From assembly GCF_019061125.1 (NCBI RefSeq), contig NZ_JAHQYI010000001.1, forward strand, positions 2,165,921-2,229,920: DNA of 64,000 bases, given 5' to 3'. Source of the stretch: Microbacterium sp. NC79 (lineage in GTDB: Bacteria; Actinomycetota; Actinomycetes; Actinomycetales; Microbacteriaceae). This document shows positions 1-8,614 of this stretch, piece by piece (the first letter of the stretch is position 1; every line of letters begins with the position of its first letter). Under the pieces are notes generated by a model, which did no database searches, had not been told where the DNA came from, and saw nothing but the letters and a program-made list of their open reading frames with translations. A program made the position numbers and the translations under genes.

Positions 1-24
1 TGAGAGCCGTTTGTGTGAAGCGAA

Positions 25-711
25 TTAGATCGCGTTTACATCGAGCGGGATGCCCGGGCCGAACGTGGTCGACACAGCACCCTTCTGGATGTAGCGGCCC
101 TTCGAGCTTGCCGGCTTCAGGCGAACGATCTCGTCGAGAGCTGCCTTGACGTTGTCGTCAAGCTGCTCTGCCGAGAACGATGCCTTGCCAACGATGAAGT
201 GCACGTTTGCGTGCTTGTCAACGCGGAACTCGATCTTTCCGCCCTTGATCTCTTCAACAGCCTTTGCCGGGTTCGGCGTAACGGTGCCGGTCTTCGGGTT
301 CGGCATGAGGCCACGGGGACCAAGAACCTTACCGAGACGACCAACCTGGCCCATGAGCTCAGGGGTCGAGACAGCTGCGTCGAATGCGGTCCAGCCGCCA
401 GCAACCTTCTCGATGAGCTCTGCGCCACCGACCTCGTCAGCGCCAGCAGCGATTGCTGCTTCTGCTGCCGGGCCCGTTGCGAAAACGATCACGCGCGACG
501 TCTTACCAGTGCCGTGCGGAAGCATAACCGTGCCGCGGACCATCTGGTCTGCCTTACGGGGGTCAACGGCGAGCTTGAGTGCAACCTCAACCGTTGAGTC
601 GAACTTTGCCGAGCCAGTCTCCTTGGCGAGTGCTACAGCCTCGGTGGGCGTGTAGAACTTACCTTCTTCGATCTTGGCGACAGCGGCCTTGAATGCCTTG
701 GACTTCGTCAT
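25..711 (-). CDS. rplA: 50S ribosomal protein L1
   Basis: Large-subunit ribosomal protein of the L1 stalk, which helps deacylated tRNA leave the E site; in other bacteria it also represses its own rplK-rplA message. The 228-residue product is of usual length and has the L1 signature [15 protein letters not shown] at about residues 128-142. I took the ATG at 711, preceded by an AAGGAAA-type ribosome binding site. A longer in-frame reading to 792 would run back through rplK. rplA starts 10 bases after rplK on the same strand, so the two are one transcript. Confidence 0.97.
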   Translation of the reverse strand: MTKSKAFKAAVAKIEEGKFYTPTEAVALAKETGSAKFDSTVEVALKLAVDPRKADQMVRGTVMLPHGTGKTSRVIVFATGPAAEAAIAAGADEVGGAELIEKVAGGWTAFDAAVSTPELMGQVGRLGKVLGPRGLMPNPKTGTVTPNPAKAVEEIKGGKIEFRVDKHANVHFIVGKASFSAEQLDDNVKAALDEIVRLKPASSKGRYIQKGAVSTTFGPGIPLDVNAI

Positions 712-721
712 GATATTTTCC

Positions 722-1153
722 TTAGCCCTCGACCGTGATGCCCATGGAGCGAGCGGTACCAGCGATGATCTTCGATGCAGCATCGATGTCAATCGCGTTC
801 AGGTCAGCCATCTTCTGCTCAGCGATCGTGCGGACCTGGTCTGCCGAAATCTTTGCAACCTTGACGGTGTGCGGCGTCGACGAACCCTTGGCAACACCAG
901 CTGCCTTCTTGATGAGCTCAGCTGCCGGCGGCGTCTTCAGGACGAACGTGAAGCTGCGGTCTTCGTAAACGGTGATCTCAACAGGGATCACGTTTCCGCG
1001 CTGCGACTCGGTCGCTGCGTTGTAGGCCTTGCAGAACTCCATGATGTTCACGCCGTGCTGACCGAGAGCCGGTCCGATCGGCGGCGCCGGGTTGGCTGCA
1101 CCAGCGTTGATCTGAAGCTTGATCAGGCCGGTCACCTTCTTCTTAGGTGCCAT
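722..1153 (-). CDS. rplK: 50S ribosomal protein L11
   Basis: Ribosomal protein L11 binds 23S rRNA in the GTPase-associated centre and is needed for factor binding and the RelA response. The 143-residue product begins MAPKKKVTG and contains the conserved proline-rich [18 protein letters not shown] stretch at about residues 24-41. The ATG at 1153 follows a purine-rich AAAGGAAAAGGAA site; the in-frame extension upstream to 1258 has no family similarity. It is first in the rplK-rplA unit and is separated from nusG by about 460 bases and a terminator, so it probably has its own promoter. Confidence 0.97.
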
Positions 1154-1576
1154 TTCCTTTTCCTTTCTTCGAACGAAACTCTCATTTCGCTCTCCCGCAC
1201 TTCCGGCCGTTCCGGAACGCGGTTGTTCGCACGTGCACGAATGCGGCGCACAAACCACACAAGTCTACCCCATATCGCGCCCCACCTTCGACCCGCCCGC
1301 GCCCGCGCCCAGCCGCCCCTTTCCCTCTGGCCACCCCTCCTGGTTCCGCACCCCTGGTTCCGCACCCCACCACAATCCTGTTCTGCACGATGAGCGTTCG
1401 GCGCGGCGCACAATGCATGGCGTGTTTCGAGGATGCGCGCGTTTCATCGTGCAGAACAGGGAATGGGTCGGCGAGACAAGCGAAATTCGGGCTTGCAGGT
1501 TCGAAGAGCCCAACGGCTTGGAAGATTTGCAGGCTCGATGGGCCCGACGGGCTGGGGCTTGGAGGCTTGGGGGAAC
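1154..1576. other. rplK upstream region between nusG terminator and rplK
   Basis: Non-coding stretch that must hold the rplK promoter and leader. I see no gene that I can support. It contains two close copies of CTGGTTCCGCACCCC near 1340 and 1354 and a perfect 17-bp inverted repeat (1377-1393 with 1444-1460) enclosing 50 bases. No promoter hexamers were convincing. Confidence 0.6.
1377..1460. repeat. perfect 17-bp inverted repeat
   Basis: CCTGTTCTGCACGATGA at 1377-1393 is exactly reverse-complemented at 1444-1460, with a 50-base interior. Neither arm is followed by a T tract and it lies in the nusG-rplK spacer, so it does not look like a simple terminator. It may be a leader structure, a paired protein-binding site or an intergenic repeat element. 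Confidence 0.75.
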
Positions 1577-1608
1577 GCAAAAGGCCCCGGCGAACCGGGG
1601 CCTTTTGC
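1577..1608 (-). terminator. intrinsic terminator of the secE-nusG unit
   Basis: GCAAAAGGCCCCGG and its exact complement flank a CGAA/TTCG tetraloop, giving a 14-bp stem with A and T runs inside the arms. It lies 9 bases past the nusG stop codon. Confidence 0.85.
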
Positions 1609-1617
1609 AAAAAAGTC

Positions 1618-2604
1618 TTACATCATCTTGGTGACCTGGTCGAACGACAGCTCGACCGGAGTCTCACGCTCGAAGAGCGAAACCAGAACGGTGAGCTTGC
1701 CGCTCTCCGGCTTGATCTCGGAGATCGTTCCGGGAAGGCCAGCGAACGAGCCTTCCTTGATCGTGATCGTCTCGCCGACCTCGAAGTCAACCTCAGCCGA
1801 GACCGAGCGAACCGGAGCGGCGATGCCGTTCTTGCCTGCGGCCTTAGCCAGCTGAACGTCCTTGACCTCAACGAGCGACTTCAGCATGTTGAAGGCCTCT
1901 TCGAAGCGCAGCGGCGTCGGGTTGTGAGCGTTGCCGACGAAGCCGGTAACACCAGGCGTGTGGCGAACAACCGACCAGGTGTCTTCGTTCAGCTCCATAC
2001 GCACGAGCACGTAGCCCGGGATGCGCACGCGGGTAACCATCTTGCGCTGGCCGTTCTTGATTTCGACGACGTCCTCCATGGGGACCTCGATCTGGTAGAT
2101 GTCTTCTTCTACCTCAAGAGTCGACTTACGCTGCTCGATGTTGGCCTTAACCTTGCGCTCGAAGCCAGCGTACGAGTGAATGACGTACCACTTGCCAGGC
2201 AGCGTGCGCAGTTCCAGCTTGAACGCCTCGTACGGGTCAGCGTCTTCGTCAGCCTCGGGGCCGTCGTAAGGGGTGACCTCATCAGCAGCGTCAGCAGCCT
2301 GCTCTGCAACCTCTTCAGCGAGTGCGTCGGTAAGAACCTCGGCAGCGGCCTCCGCTTCAGCCGTCTCGTTGATGTCGAGCGCGTCGTTCACGATTGCGTC
2401 TGCCTCCGGGTCGTTAATGTCAATGTCGTCGAGGTCGCTGTCATCAGCGCTCTCATCGTCGACGATGTGCATGGCAGCCGTCTCGGCTGCATCACTGGCG
2501 TGCTCGTCAGCTGCGAGGACGTTGCCCTCTTGAGCCTGGTCATCCTCGCTGGACTGCTCTGCCGCGGGCGCCCAGTCGGCGTCGTCGTGAATACGTTCAG
2601 TCAC
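1618..2604 (-). CDS. nusG: transcription termination/antitermination protein NusG
   Basis: NusG binds RNA polymerase through its NGN domain and contacts Rho or ribosomal protein S10 through its KOW domain. The product is 328 residues from the GTG at 2604, which has AAAGAG upstream. Residues 1 to about 125 are an acidic Asp/Glu/Ala-rich extension common in actinobacterial NusG. The NGN core starts at [11 protein letters not shown] (about residue 139), and the C-terminal ~60 residues hold the KOW motif ([16 protein letters not shown]). It follows secE on the same strand, the classic order. Confidence 0.95.
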   Translation of the reverse strand: MTERIHDDADWAPAAEQSSEDDQAQEGNVLAADEHASDAAETAAMHIVDDESADDSDLDDIDINDPEADAIVNDALDINETAEAEAAAEVLTDALAEEVAEQAADAADEVTPYDGPEADEDADPYEAFKLELRTLPGKWYVIHSYAGFERKVKANIEQRKSTLEVEEDIYQIEVPMEDVVEIKNGQRKMVTRVRIPGYVLVRMELNEDTWSVVRHTPGVTGFVGNAHNPTPLRFEEAFNMLKSLVEVKDVQLAKAAGKNGIAAPVRSVSAEVDFEVGETITIKEGSFAGLPGTISEIKPESGKLTVLVSLFERETPVELSFDQVTKMM

Positions 2605-2671
2605 TGGAATCTCTTTCGTCGATGATTGGCGGAACCCCTTCCGCCAATGGGTTCGCGAAGCGAACCGTGCG

Positions 2672-2932
2672 TCAGGATGGAACTCCGAAGACGACGTTGG
2701 CCATTGCCAAGAACAGCGTGTCGAGGCCAAACACCAAGGCCATCATGACGACGACGAAGCCGAGAACAACCGCAGTGAACTTAATAAGTTCACTGCGTGT
2801 CGGCGTGACGACCTTGCGAAGCTCGGCGATCACCTGACGGAAAAACAGCGCAATACGCGCGAAGACGTTCATCTTCTTCGCTGCTACTGCACCGTTCGCC
2901 GCGAGCTCGCCGCGCGAAGCGTCATCAACCAT
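2672..2932 (-). CDS. secE: preprotein translocase subunit SecE
   Basis: Small inner-membrane subunit that clamps SecY in the Sec translocon. The product is 86 residues with the single-TM SecE layout typical of actinobacteria: a polar N-terminus, an amphipathic helix ([20 protein letters not shown]) and one C-terminal membrane helix ([19 protein letters not shown]). The ATG at 2932 has AAAGGT upstream. A longer reading to 2998 would run into the tRNA-Trp gene and is rejected. Confidence 0.95.
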   Translation of the reverse strand: MVDDASRGELAANGAVAAKKMNVFARIALFFRQVIAELRKVVTPTRSELIKFTAVVLGFVVVMMALVFGLDTLFLAMANVVFGVPS

Positions 2933-2971
2933 CGTGAATGTACCTTTCGTGAGCCAGCGTGCGCTGACGCG

Positions 2972-3044
<73 letters not shown>

Positions 3045-3331
3045 AGAGGCCTTGCGACCTCGAGGTGAAACCTACGTTCTTCACCGTGACAGGCATGGCA
3101 AAAGAATGCAGACTTCAACTGCATCACCAAGCATACGGCATGCCACAAGCGTCGGCGAACCAACTCCGAATCCCGCGCGCGTCGAAACGGAACCATGCGG
3201 TGCGCACCGCAGGAATGGTTCCGTCATCTTCCACTCCCCCGCGGTATGCACAGCGCCCGCGCCGTTTCGCGCGAAAGTGGCACGCCGCGTAGAGTCGAAG
3301 CTCTGTCGAGAGCGCGATTTTGGGAGTACAT

Positions 3332-5173
3332 GTGACCTCGTCCCCACAACAGTTTCAAGTGGACCTTCGGGGCGTTGTCGACCTCCTCAGCCGCCACATC
3401 TATTCGAGCCCGCGGGTCTACCTGCGAGAACTCCTGCAAAATGCCGGCGATGCCATCACGGCCCGTCGCTCGCTCGATGGCGGCGGTGGGTCCATTCGGA
3501 TCACGCCGATTGGCCAGGCGTCCAGCGAATTTGTGCTGCGCGACGACGGCATTGGCCTGACAGCCGATGAGGTCGCTGAGCTTCTCGCGACCGTGGGCCG
3601 CAGCTCGAAGCGCGACATTTTTGACCTGCCGCGGCAAGATTTTCTCGGGCAGTTCGGTATTGGACTGCTGAGTTGCTTCATGGTGGCAGACGAAATTGTC
3701 ATTCGTTCGCAGAGCGCGACCGGTGCGGCCGCTGTCGAATGGGTGGGTAAGACCGATGGCACCTTCACGGTGCGGGAACTGACGGAACCACTTCCCATCG
3801 GCACCAGCGTGCACCTCACGCCCCGAATGGGGCAGGTCGAGCTGTTGCAGGCGGCCACAGTGCGCCGCCTCGCCGAGACCTTTGGCGAGTTTCTCCCCTA
3901 CCGCATCGCGATTGATCTGCCAGGCGGCGGAGACGATGCCATCAACCACGAGCCACCGTTTCTCGACGTCGCTTCCCACCCCGAAAAGGCGTTGGAGTAC
4001 GGAACCACGGTGCTGGGCACGCAGCCTTTCGACATGATCGACTTGTCGGCGCCCGGAACCGGTTGCCGCGGTATCGGGTACGTTTTGCCGTTTATGCCGC
4101 CGCCGAGTGCCAGACAGACCAGCCGCGTCTATCTCAACCGGATGCTGCTGGGCGAGCGCATCCCTGACCTGCTTCCGGAGTGGGCGTTCTTCGTGCGCGC
4201 GGTTGTCGATTCCACCGGGCTGCACCCCACCGCGAGCCGGGAATCACTCGTCGAAGACGATGCCCTCGAAGAAACCCGCGAGGCGTTCGGCCAGGCGATT
4301 CGCCGGTGGGTGCTTGACCTCGGCCTCACGCAGCCGCACCGTCTGCAACAGTTCGTCGCGATTCACGAAGTCTCGCTGAAATCACTCGTGCGTCACGACG
4401 AAGAACTGGCGCAGTTCATCGTGCGCTGGTTGACCGTGGAGACCACCCACGGCCGCCTCGCTATCGGCGATCTCGTGCAGCGCTTCGGTCGCGTGCGATA
4501 CGCGGAGACGGTCGATGAATATCACCAGGTCGCGAGCATTTCTGACGCGTCGACCGTGCTGGTCAACGGCGGATACCTCTACGACGCCGACATCGTGCGC
4601 ATGCTTCCAGCCCTCTACCCCGCCGTTCTCGTTGAGCGTGTCGACGTCGTCAGCGAGTTTGAACGACTCGACCCGCCGCCGCTCGATGATCGCGACACCA
4701 CCGTCGCACTCGAAGCCCGCGCCACCGCGGTGCTCGCCGACGTCGACACCACCGTCATCGTGCGCACGCTCGACCGCCAGAGCTTGCCTGCACTGTACGT
4801 CGCTGACCCCGAAGTGCTCCGCAAGATCGATCGCACCCGGGCGCAGGGCATCTCCGGCTCGCTGTGGTCGGGGGTGCTTGGCAAGCTCGATGAAATCACG
4901 TCGTCGATGCGGTCAGATGACACCGATCTGTCTGCCCGGCTGTGCCTGAACTGGGGCAACAAGACCGTCCGCACCCTCACCAGGGTCACCGATGACGCCG
5001 TGTTCAGCCGCACCGTGCAGTTGCTGTACGTGCAGGCGCTGCTCGCCGGTCACCGCCCGCTGTCTGAACGCGACCGCGCGCTCATGACCACGGCGCTTGC
5101 TGACCTCATTGCGCTGTCCGCAGGCGAGATCGAACCCGACTTTCTTCCCCCTCTCGAGAACGGTGACGCATGA
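3332..5173 (+). CDS. HSP90-like GHKL ATPase (HtpG family)
   Basis: Predicted cytosolic chaperone-type ATPase of 613 residues. The N-terminal GHKL fold is clear: LRELLQNAGDAI (about 31-42, Mg-binding Asn), DDGIGL, the lid GQFGIGLLSCFMVAD and GTSVHLTP. The middle domain has the SRESL stretch with the equivalent of the catalytic Arg. The C-terminal part resembles HtpG only weakly, so dimerisation may differ. I chose the GTG at 3332, five bases after GGGAG. The stop overlaps the next gene by ATGA, so the two are translationally coupled. A divergent HSP90 paralogue is more likely than housekeeping HtpG. Confidence 0.85.
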   Translation: MTSSPQQFQVDLRGVVDLLSRHIYSSPRVYLRELLQNAGDAITARRSLDGGGGSIRITPIGQASSEFVLRDDGIGLTADEVAELLATVGRSSKRDIFDLPRQDFLGQFGIGLLSCFMVADEIVIRSQSATGAAAVEWVGKTDGTFTVRELTEPLPIGTSVHLTPRMGQVELLQAATVRRLAETFGEFLPYRIAIDLPGGGDDAINHEPPFLDVASHPEKALEYGTTVLGTQPFDMIDLSAPGTGCRGIGYVLPFMPPPSARQTSRVYLNRMLLGERIPDLLPEWAFFVRAVVDSTGLHPTASRESLVEDDALEETREAFGQAIRRWVLDLGLTQPHRLQQFVAIHEVSLKSLVRHDEELAQFIVRWLTVETTHGRLAIGDLVQRFGRVRYAETVDEYHQVASISDASTVLVNGGYLYDADIVRMLPALYPAVLVERVDVVSEFERLDPPPLDDRDTTVALEARATAVLADVDTTVIVRTLDRQSLPALYVADPEVLRKIDRTRAQGISGSLWSGVLGKLDEITSSMRSDDTDLSARLCLNWGNKTVRTLTRVTDDAVFSRTVQLLYVQALLAGHRPLSERDRALMTTALADLIALSAGEIEPDFLPPLENGDA

Positions 5174-7959
5174 CAACGGCCGAAGAGATCACCGCACTGT
5201 TCCAGCAGATTGACCACACCGCGTGGGGCCCTGAAGAGCGTGAGCTCACCGCCCGCGCCGTCGCGATGGCCGTCGAACTGGGCGACGAAGAGCTCGAGTA
5301 CCGCGCCCGCATGCGCCAAACCTCGTCGGCGAATCAGGGCGGCGACACCACCCTGCTGCTCAGCTCGTTTGCGTGGTGCTTGGCCAAGCACGATTCCGAC
5401 CCCACGCGTTTCCCGTCGGACATCGGCAACGGTGGCGCCGACCTGATGTGGCATTTCAAGTGGATGGCCTCCACCCTGCGCGCCAGCCCCGAGTTCAGCA
5501 CCGAGCAGATTCAGGCGGTGCTCGATGACATGGAAGCGCACTTCCGCGCTGAGGGGCTGGGCCTGAGCGCCGTCGCGATGGCGCGCTTTGAAGATGCGTG
5601 GGGCTCCGGCCGCCTCGCCGAGGCGGAAGAGCGCCGGCTCGTGCTGGAAGCGACACCGCGCGACGACCACAGCCACTGTGACGCATGCGGACGCAGCCAA
5701 CTCGTCGGATACTTCGCCGATACTGACCGCGACGCCGATGCGATCCGTCTCGTTGAAGAGATGATCGAGGGCGGCTTCGGGTGCGGCGAAGAGCCTGAGC
5801 ACGCGCTCGCCCGCTCCCTTCTCCCCTTCCTCCGCGCTGGCCGCCTTTCCGACGCGAGGCGCGCGCATCTGCGGAGCTACCGGCTGGCTCGTGACAACGC
5901 CGACAACCTCGGCATGGTTGCCACCAACATTGTCTTCGCCGCGATCACGGGCAACGAGGCACGCGCTCTCGCCATGGTTGAGCGTCACGTGCGCTGGCTC
6001 GCTCACGATGCGCTCAACGTTGCTGGCCACGCCCGCGCCCTGCGGTCCTTCGGCATCGCGCTCGACGCCGTGACCCGTGCCGGCCACGGCGACACCGTGG
6101 TTCGCGGCGCTGATGCCACCGAGCTTGTGCGCTTCTTTGGCGAGCACGACGGCGCGTGGACGGCCGCCGAGCTCGCGCCGGTCGCCTGGGCGAAGGCTGC
6201 TGAGATTGGCGCCCGCTTCGATGCGCGCAACGGAACCACAGCTTTCGCCGATGCGTTGGCTCGCGATCAGCGCGTGGCTGAGTTGCGCTTTGACGTGCCC
6301 ATTCTTTCTGAAGCCTTCATACCGGAACCCGCAGCACTGGTTCCGCAGACGGCAGCGGAGCGTTTCACCCGTGCGATCGAACTGAGCGACTGGGGCGACG
6401 CCGCTGGCGCGCTCGTCGCCCTGCAGGCGGCTCTCGACGACAACGACCCGACGCACGCCGCCGATCTGCACGGCCTCATGGTCGGCGCTCTGCTGGCCGC
6501 CGACCGGCAGGACGAAACCGGGCCGCACCTTGCCGCTTACGCCGCCGCCAGCCGCGCCGACGGCCACGACGAACTTGCCCGTCTTATCGAAGACCTGGGG
6601 CTCACACTGTTTGGTATCGAGGGCGAAGCCTCCGTGCCACGCCTGTTGGAGGCGGCCGATGCGGCTGTGTCACCGGGCGTGCGCGCCGTCACGCTGAGCG
6701 GTATCGCAAGCGCCTACCTCCGCGACGGCAAGGTGCAAGAGGCCCTCGATATGGCACACCTGTCGCTGGAAGCTTTTGTGATTCACGGCGATGTAGAAGA
6801 TATCGTCGATGCGCTCGCCAACGTCGCCTTCTACGCCGGTATCGCCGGTGATGTTGCCGCCGCGCGCGCAGCCGCCGACCAAGGCTTGGAAATGCCAGCC
6901 GCATCGCGTGGGCAGCGCGCCTCAATGCTCGAGATTCGCGGCCGCATTCGTGGTGGCGAAGGCGAGTTCGTTGAGGGGGCAGCCGATGCTGATGAGGCGT
7001 CACGCCTGATCGCGCTGATCGGTGCCACATGGGGAGCCGCACGGGTATCGGTGCTGGCTGGCGCCATGTACGAAGACGCCGGGATGCCGACCGAAGCGGC
7101 CGCCCGCTACCGTGTCACCCTTCGGCAGGTCGAGCGCGACGGCGATGACACGTCAGCCGTGCGGTTCCGGCTCGCTCGTGCCCTTCTCTCCGCTGGCAAC
7201 GCGGGTGAAGCCGCCGAGCTGCTCTCCGTCGTGCACGAAGAAGAAGCCGCCGCTGATGCGACTGCAGCGAACCGCGCCGAAACGGTCTCGCTGCTGGCCG
7301 AGGCGTTTGAGGTGGACGAGCAGTACGGCAACGCTGTCGGCGCGTGGGGGTATGCAGCTGAGCTCTTTGAGCAGGCTGAGAGCACGGCCGGTCGCGCCCA
7401 CGCCCTCGCCATGCAGGGCCGCATTCTCGGCCAGTTCGGTGAGACCGAAGAGTCGGTGGCGCTACTCGAGCAGTCGATCGACCTGGCCAGGCAGGAACCT
7501 GACAACGTCGTGCTCCTCAGCCGTTCACTGCACCTGCTCGCACAAACGCTCGGTTCCGTTGGCGACCCCCGCGCACTCACCGTGCTCGATGAAACCGAGA
7601 AGCTGGCGATCGAGCACGATGCGCCCTGGTTGATTGCCGACGTCACGGATTCTCGCGCACGAACACTGGGCGCGATGGGTCAGCTCGACGAGGCGATTGC
7701 GATGGCACTGCGCGCCGCCGACGGCTACGACAGCGAAAGCGATGCGCAATCCGCCGGCGGAGCAGAGCTCTTCGCGGCTCGCGTGCTTGCTGGTTCCGAT
7801 CGCCTCGATGAGGCCATCAGTATCTATCAAACGCTCCTCGCGCGCCCGATCCACGGCACCCCGGTGCACCAGGTCGCAGCGCTCGAGCTCGGCAACCTAC
7901 TGACGACGCTCGGCCGCCACGGCGAAGCCGCCGAGGTGCGCACCGCGCTCGATGAATAG
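5170..7959 (+). CDS. large tetratricopeptide-repeat protein coupled to HSP90-like ATPase
   Basis: A 929-residue, almost wholly helical protein made of degenerate TPR-like hairpins (Ala-rich pairs such as ALDMAHLSLEAFVIHGDVEDIVDALANVA split over two helices), with no signal peptide or membrane segment. Around residues 165-200 it has HCDACGR followed by GFGCGEE, a possible metal site. Its ATG overlaps the stop of the HSP90-like gene (ATGA), so co-production is expected. Eukaryotic HSP90 uses TPR co-chaperones, and a dedicated partner role here is my inference. It could also be a scaffold for other complexes. Confidence 0.8.
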   Translation: MTTAEEITALFQQIDHTAWGPEERELTARAVAMAVELGDEELEYRARMRQTSSANQGGDTTLLLSSFAWCLAKHDSDPTRFPSDIGNGGADLMWHFKWMASTLRASPEFSTEQIQAVLDDMEAHFRAEGLGLSAVAMARFEDAWGSGRLAEAEERRLVLEATPRDDHSHCDACGRSQLVGYFADTDRDADAIRLVEEMIEGGFGCGEEPEHALARSLLPFLRAGRLSDARRAHLRSYRLARDNADNLGMVATNIVFAAITGNEARALAMVERHVRWLAHDALNVAGHARALRSFGIALDAVTRAGHGDTVVRGADATELVRFFGEHDGAWTAAELAPVAWAKAAEIGARFDARNGTTAFADALARDQRVAELRFDVPILSEAFIPEPAALVPQTAAERFTRAIELSDWGDAAGALVALQAALDDNDPTHAADLHGLMVGALLAADRQDETGPHLAAYAAASRADGHDELARLIEDLGLTLFGIEGEASVPRLLEAADAAVSPGVRAVTLSGIASAYLRDGKVQEALDMAHLSLEAFVIHGDVEDIVDALANVAFYAGIAGDVAAARAAADQGLEMPAASRGQRASMLEIRGRIRGGEGEFVEGAADADEASRLIALIGATWGAARVSVLAGAMYEDAGMPTEAAARYRVTLRQVERDGDDTSAVRFRLARALLSAGNAGEAAELLSVVHEEEAAADATAANRAETVSLLAEAFEVDEQYGNAVGAWGYAAELFEQAESTAGRAHALAMQGRILGQFGETEESVALLEQSIDLARQEPDNVVLLSRSLHLLAQTLGSVGDPRALTVLDETEKLAIEHDAPWLIADVTDSRARTLGAMGQLDEAIAMALRAADGYDSESDAQSAGGAELFAARVLAGSDRLDEAISIYQTLLARPIHGTPVHQVAALELGNLLTTLGRHGEAAEVRTALDE

Positions 7960-7981
7960 CGCGCGAGCACTCACGTTTCGA

Positions 7982-8242
7982 TCACGGTTCCGGCAGCGGT
8001 GCCCAGGTACCGAATCTGCGTGAAACGAGTGTCGTGAGTGCCGCGACCAACGGCTGGTCTTCTTCGCCGACGCCGGGTCCGTCGAAGTGGATGCCACGCC
8101 CGTCTGAAACGGCATCGATGTCAAAGAGCCGGAGAACATCTTGAAGGCGCTCGACATATTCGGCGCGCTCAAGCGTCGACACCACGCGCACGGGAATGAT
8201 CGACGTGAGCCGCTCAAAGAGGAACGGATCCGGCACGCTCAC
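7982..8242 (-). CDS. small hypothetical protein, 86 aa
   Basis: Unrecognised 86-residue protein (MSVPDPFLFERL...), convergent with the TPR gene. Codon use looks coding and residues 15-45 predict helix. The only in-frame start is GTG at 8242, which has a poor ribosome binding site. A strong AGGAG/ATG upstream (8274) instead opens an 11-codon frame whose TGA overlaps this GTG. Either the two are coupled or the gene has a frameshift near its start. Confidence 0.55.
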   Translation of the reverse strand: MSVPDPFLFERLTSIIPVRVVSTLERAEYVERLQDVLRLFDIDAVSDGRGIHFDGPGVGEEDQPLVAALTTLVSRRFGTWAPLPEP

Positions 8243-8274
8243 GGCGCCGCCAACACGAACATTGTGGTCTTCAT
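8239..8274 (-). CDS. 11-codon leader ORF overlapping the 86-aa gene start
   Basis: MKTTMFVLAAP then TGA, with AAGGAG placed correctly ahead of the ATG. Its TGA shares bases with the GTG start of the following ORF (GTGA). It could be a coupling leader, or the true N-terminus of the 86-aa protein separated by a frameshift. Confidence 0.35.
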   Translation of the reverse strand: MKTTMFVLAAP

Positions 8275-8574
8275 CGTGACGACTCCTTCACCGTGATGGT
8301 GTCAGCCTCACGAAGGGACAGGAGATTGTCAAGGATTCAGCGAAACGCCCGCGGGCGCGAGCCAGCGTTATGCAACGGCGACGCCTGTAAATCCTGAGGA
8401 GTCGGCCGACTTTCTGCGACTTAACGCATCTGGTGATTCCTAACGCCGCGTGAGCAACCCTCGCATGTTGCAGTGAATGCAACTGTTCACACTTCCAAAC
8501 GACGTCTATTCACCAGAGAGGTGCGGAACTGCTCTGACCATAACAGCGAGATCTGGCGGATGCTGAGATCTGAG
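8275..8574. other. non-coding left flank of mobile island
   Basis: No gene that I can support. It contains a 12-bp palindrome AGTCGGCCGACT (8400-8411) and an inverted repeat GTTGCA-N5-TGCAAC (8467-8483). The latter recurs almost exactly at the recombinase start (8605-8620). The left island boundary probably lies here. Confidence 0.5.
8467..8483. repeat. inverted repeat GTTGCA-N5-TGCAAC, possible recombinase site
   Basis: Six-base arms with a five-base spacer, about 150 bases before the recombinase. A second copy, GTTGCA-N5-TGCAA, lies at 8605-8620 over the recombinase start region. Short inverted arms around a small spacer suit a tyrosine recombinase core or an autoregulatory site. The assignment is inference. 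Confidence 0.4.
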
Positions 8575-8602
8575 TTGACAGGGTGATGCACTGTCCCATA
8601 CT
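8575..8602 (+). promoter_or_regulatory. promoter of the recombinase trio
   Basis: TTGACA (8575-8580) and CATACT (8597-8602) are separated by 16 bases. Transcription would begin about 8609, a few bases ahead of the ATG at 8615, giving a nearly leaderless message. The GTTGCA inverted repeat overlaps the predicted start of transcription. Confidence 0.6.
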
Positions 8603-8614
8603 TTGTTGCATCTA

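Noticed and set aside
1147..2625. Long plus-strand open frame across nusG and its downstream region
   Set aside because: It is antisense to nusG, whose product is clearly NusG, and its translation has no recognisable domain. High GC content keeps antisense frames open.
3045..3331. Small frames between tRNA-Trp and the HSP90-like gene
   Set aside because: No ribosome binding site, no coupling and no coherent composition; treated as non-coding.
5050..6567. 505-codon minus-strand open frame inside the TPR gene
   Set aside because: Composition is that of a complementary-strand shadow; the plus-strand TPR gene is coupled to the HSP90-like gene and has coherent repeats.
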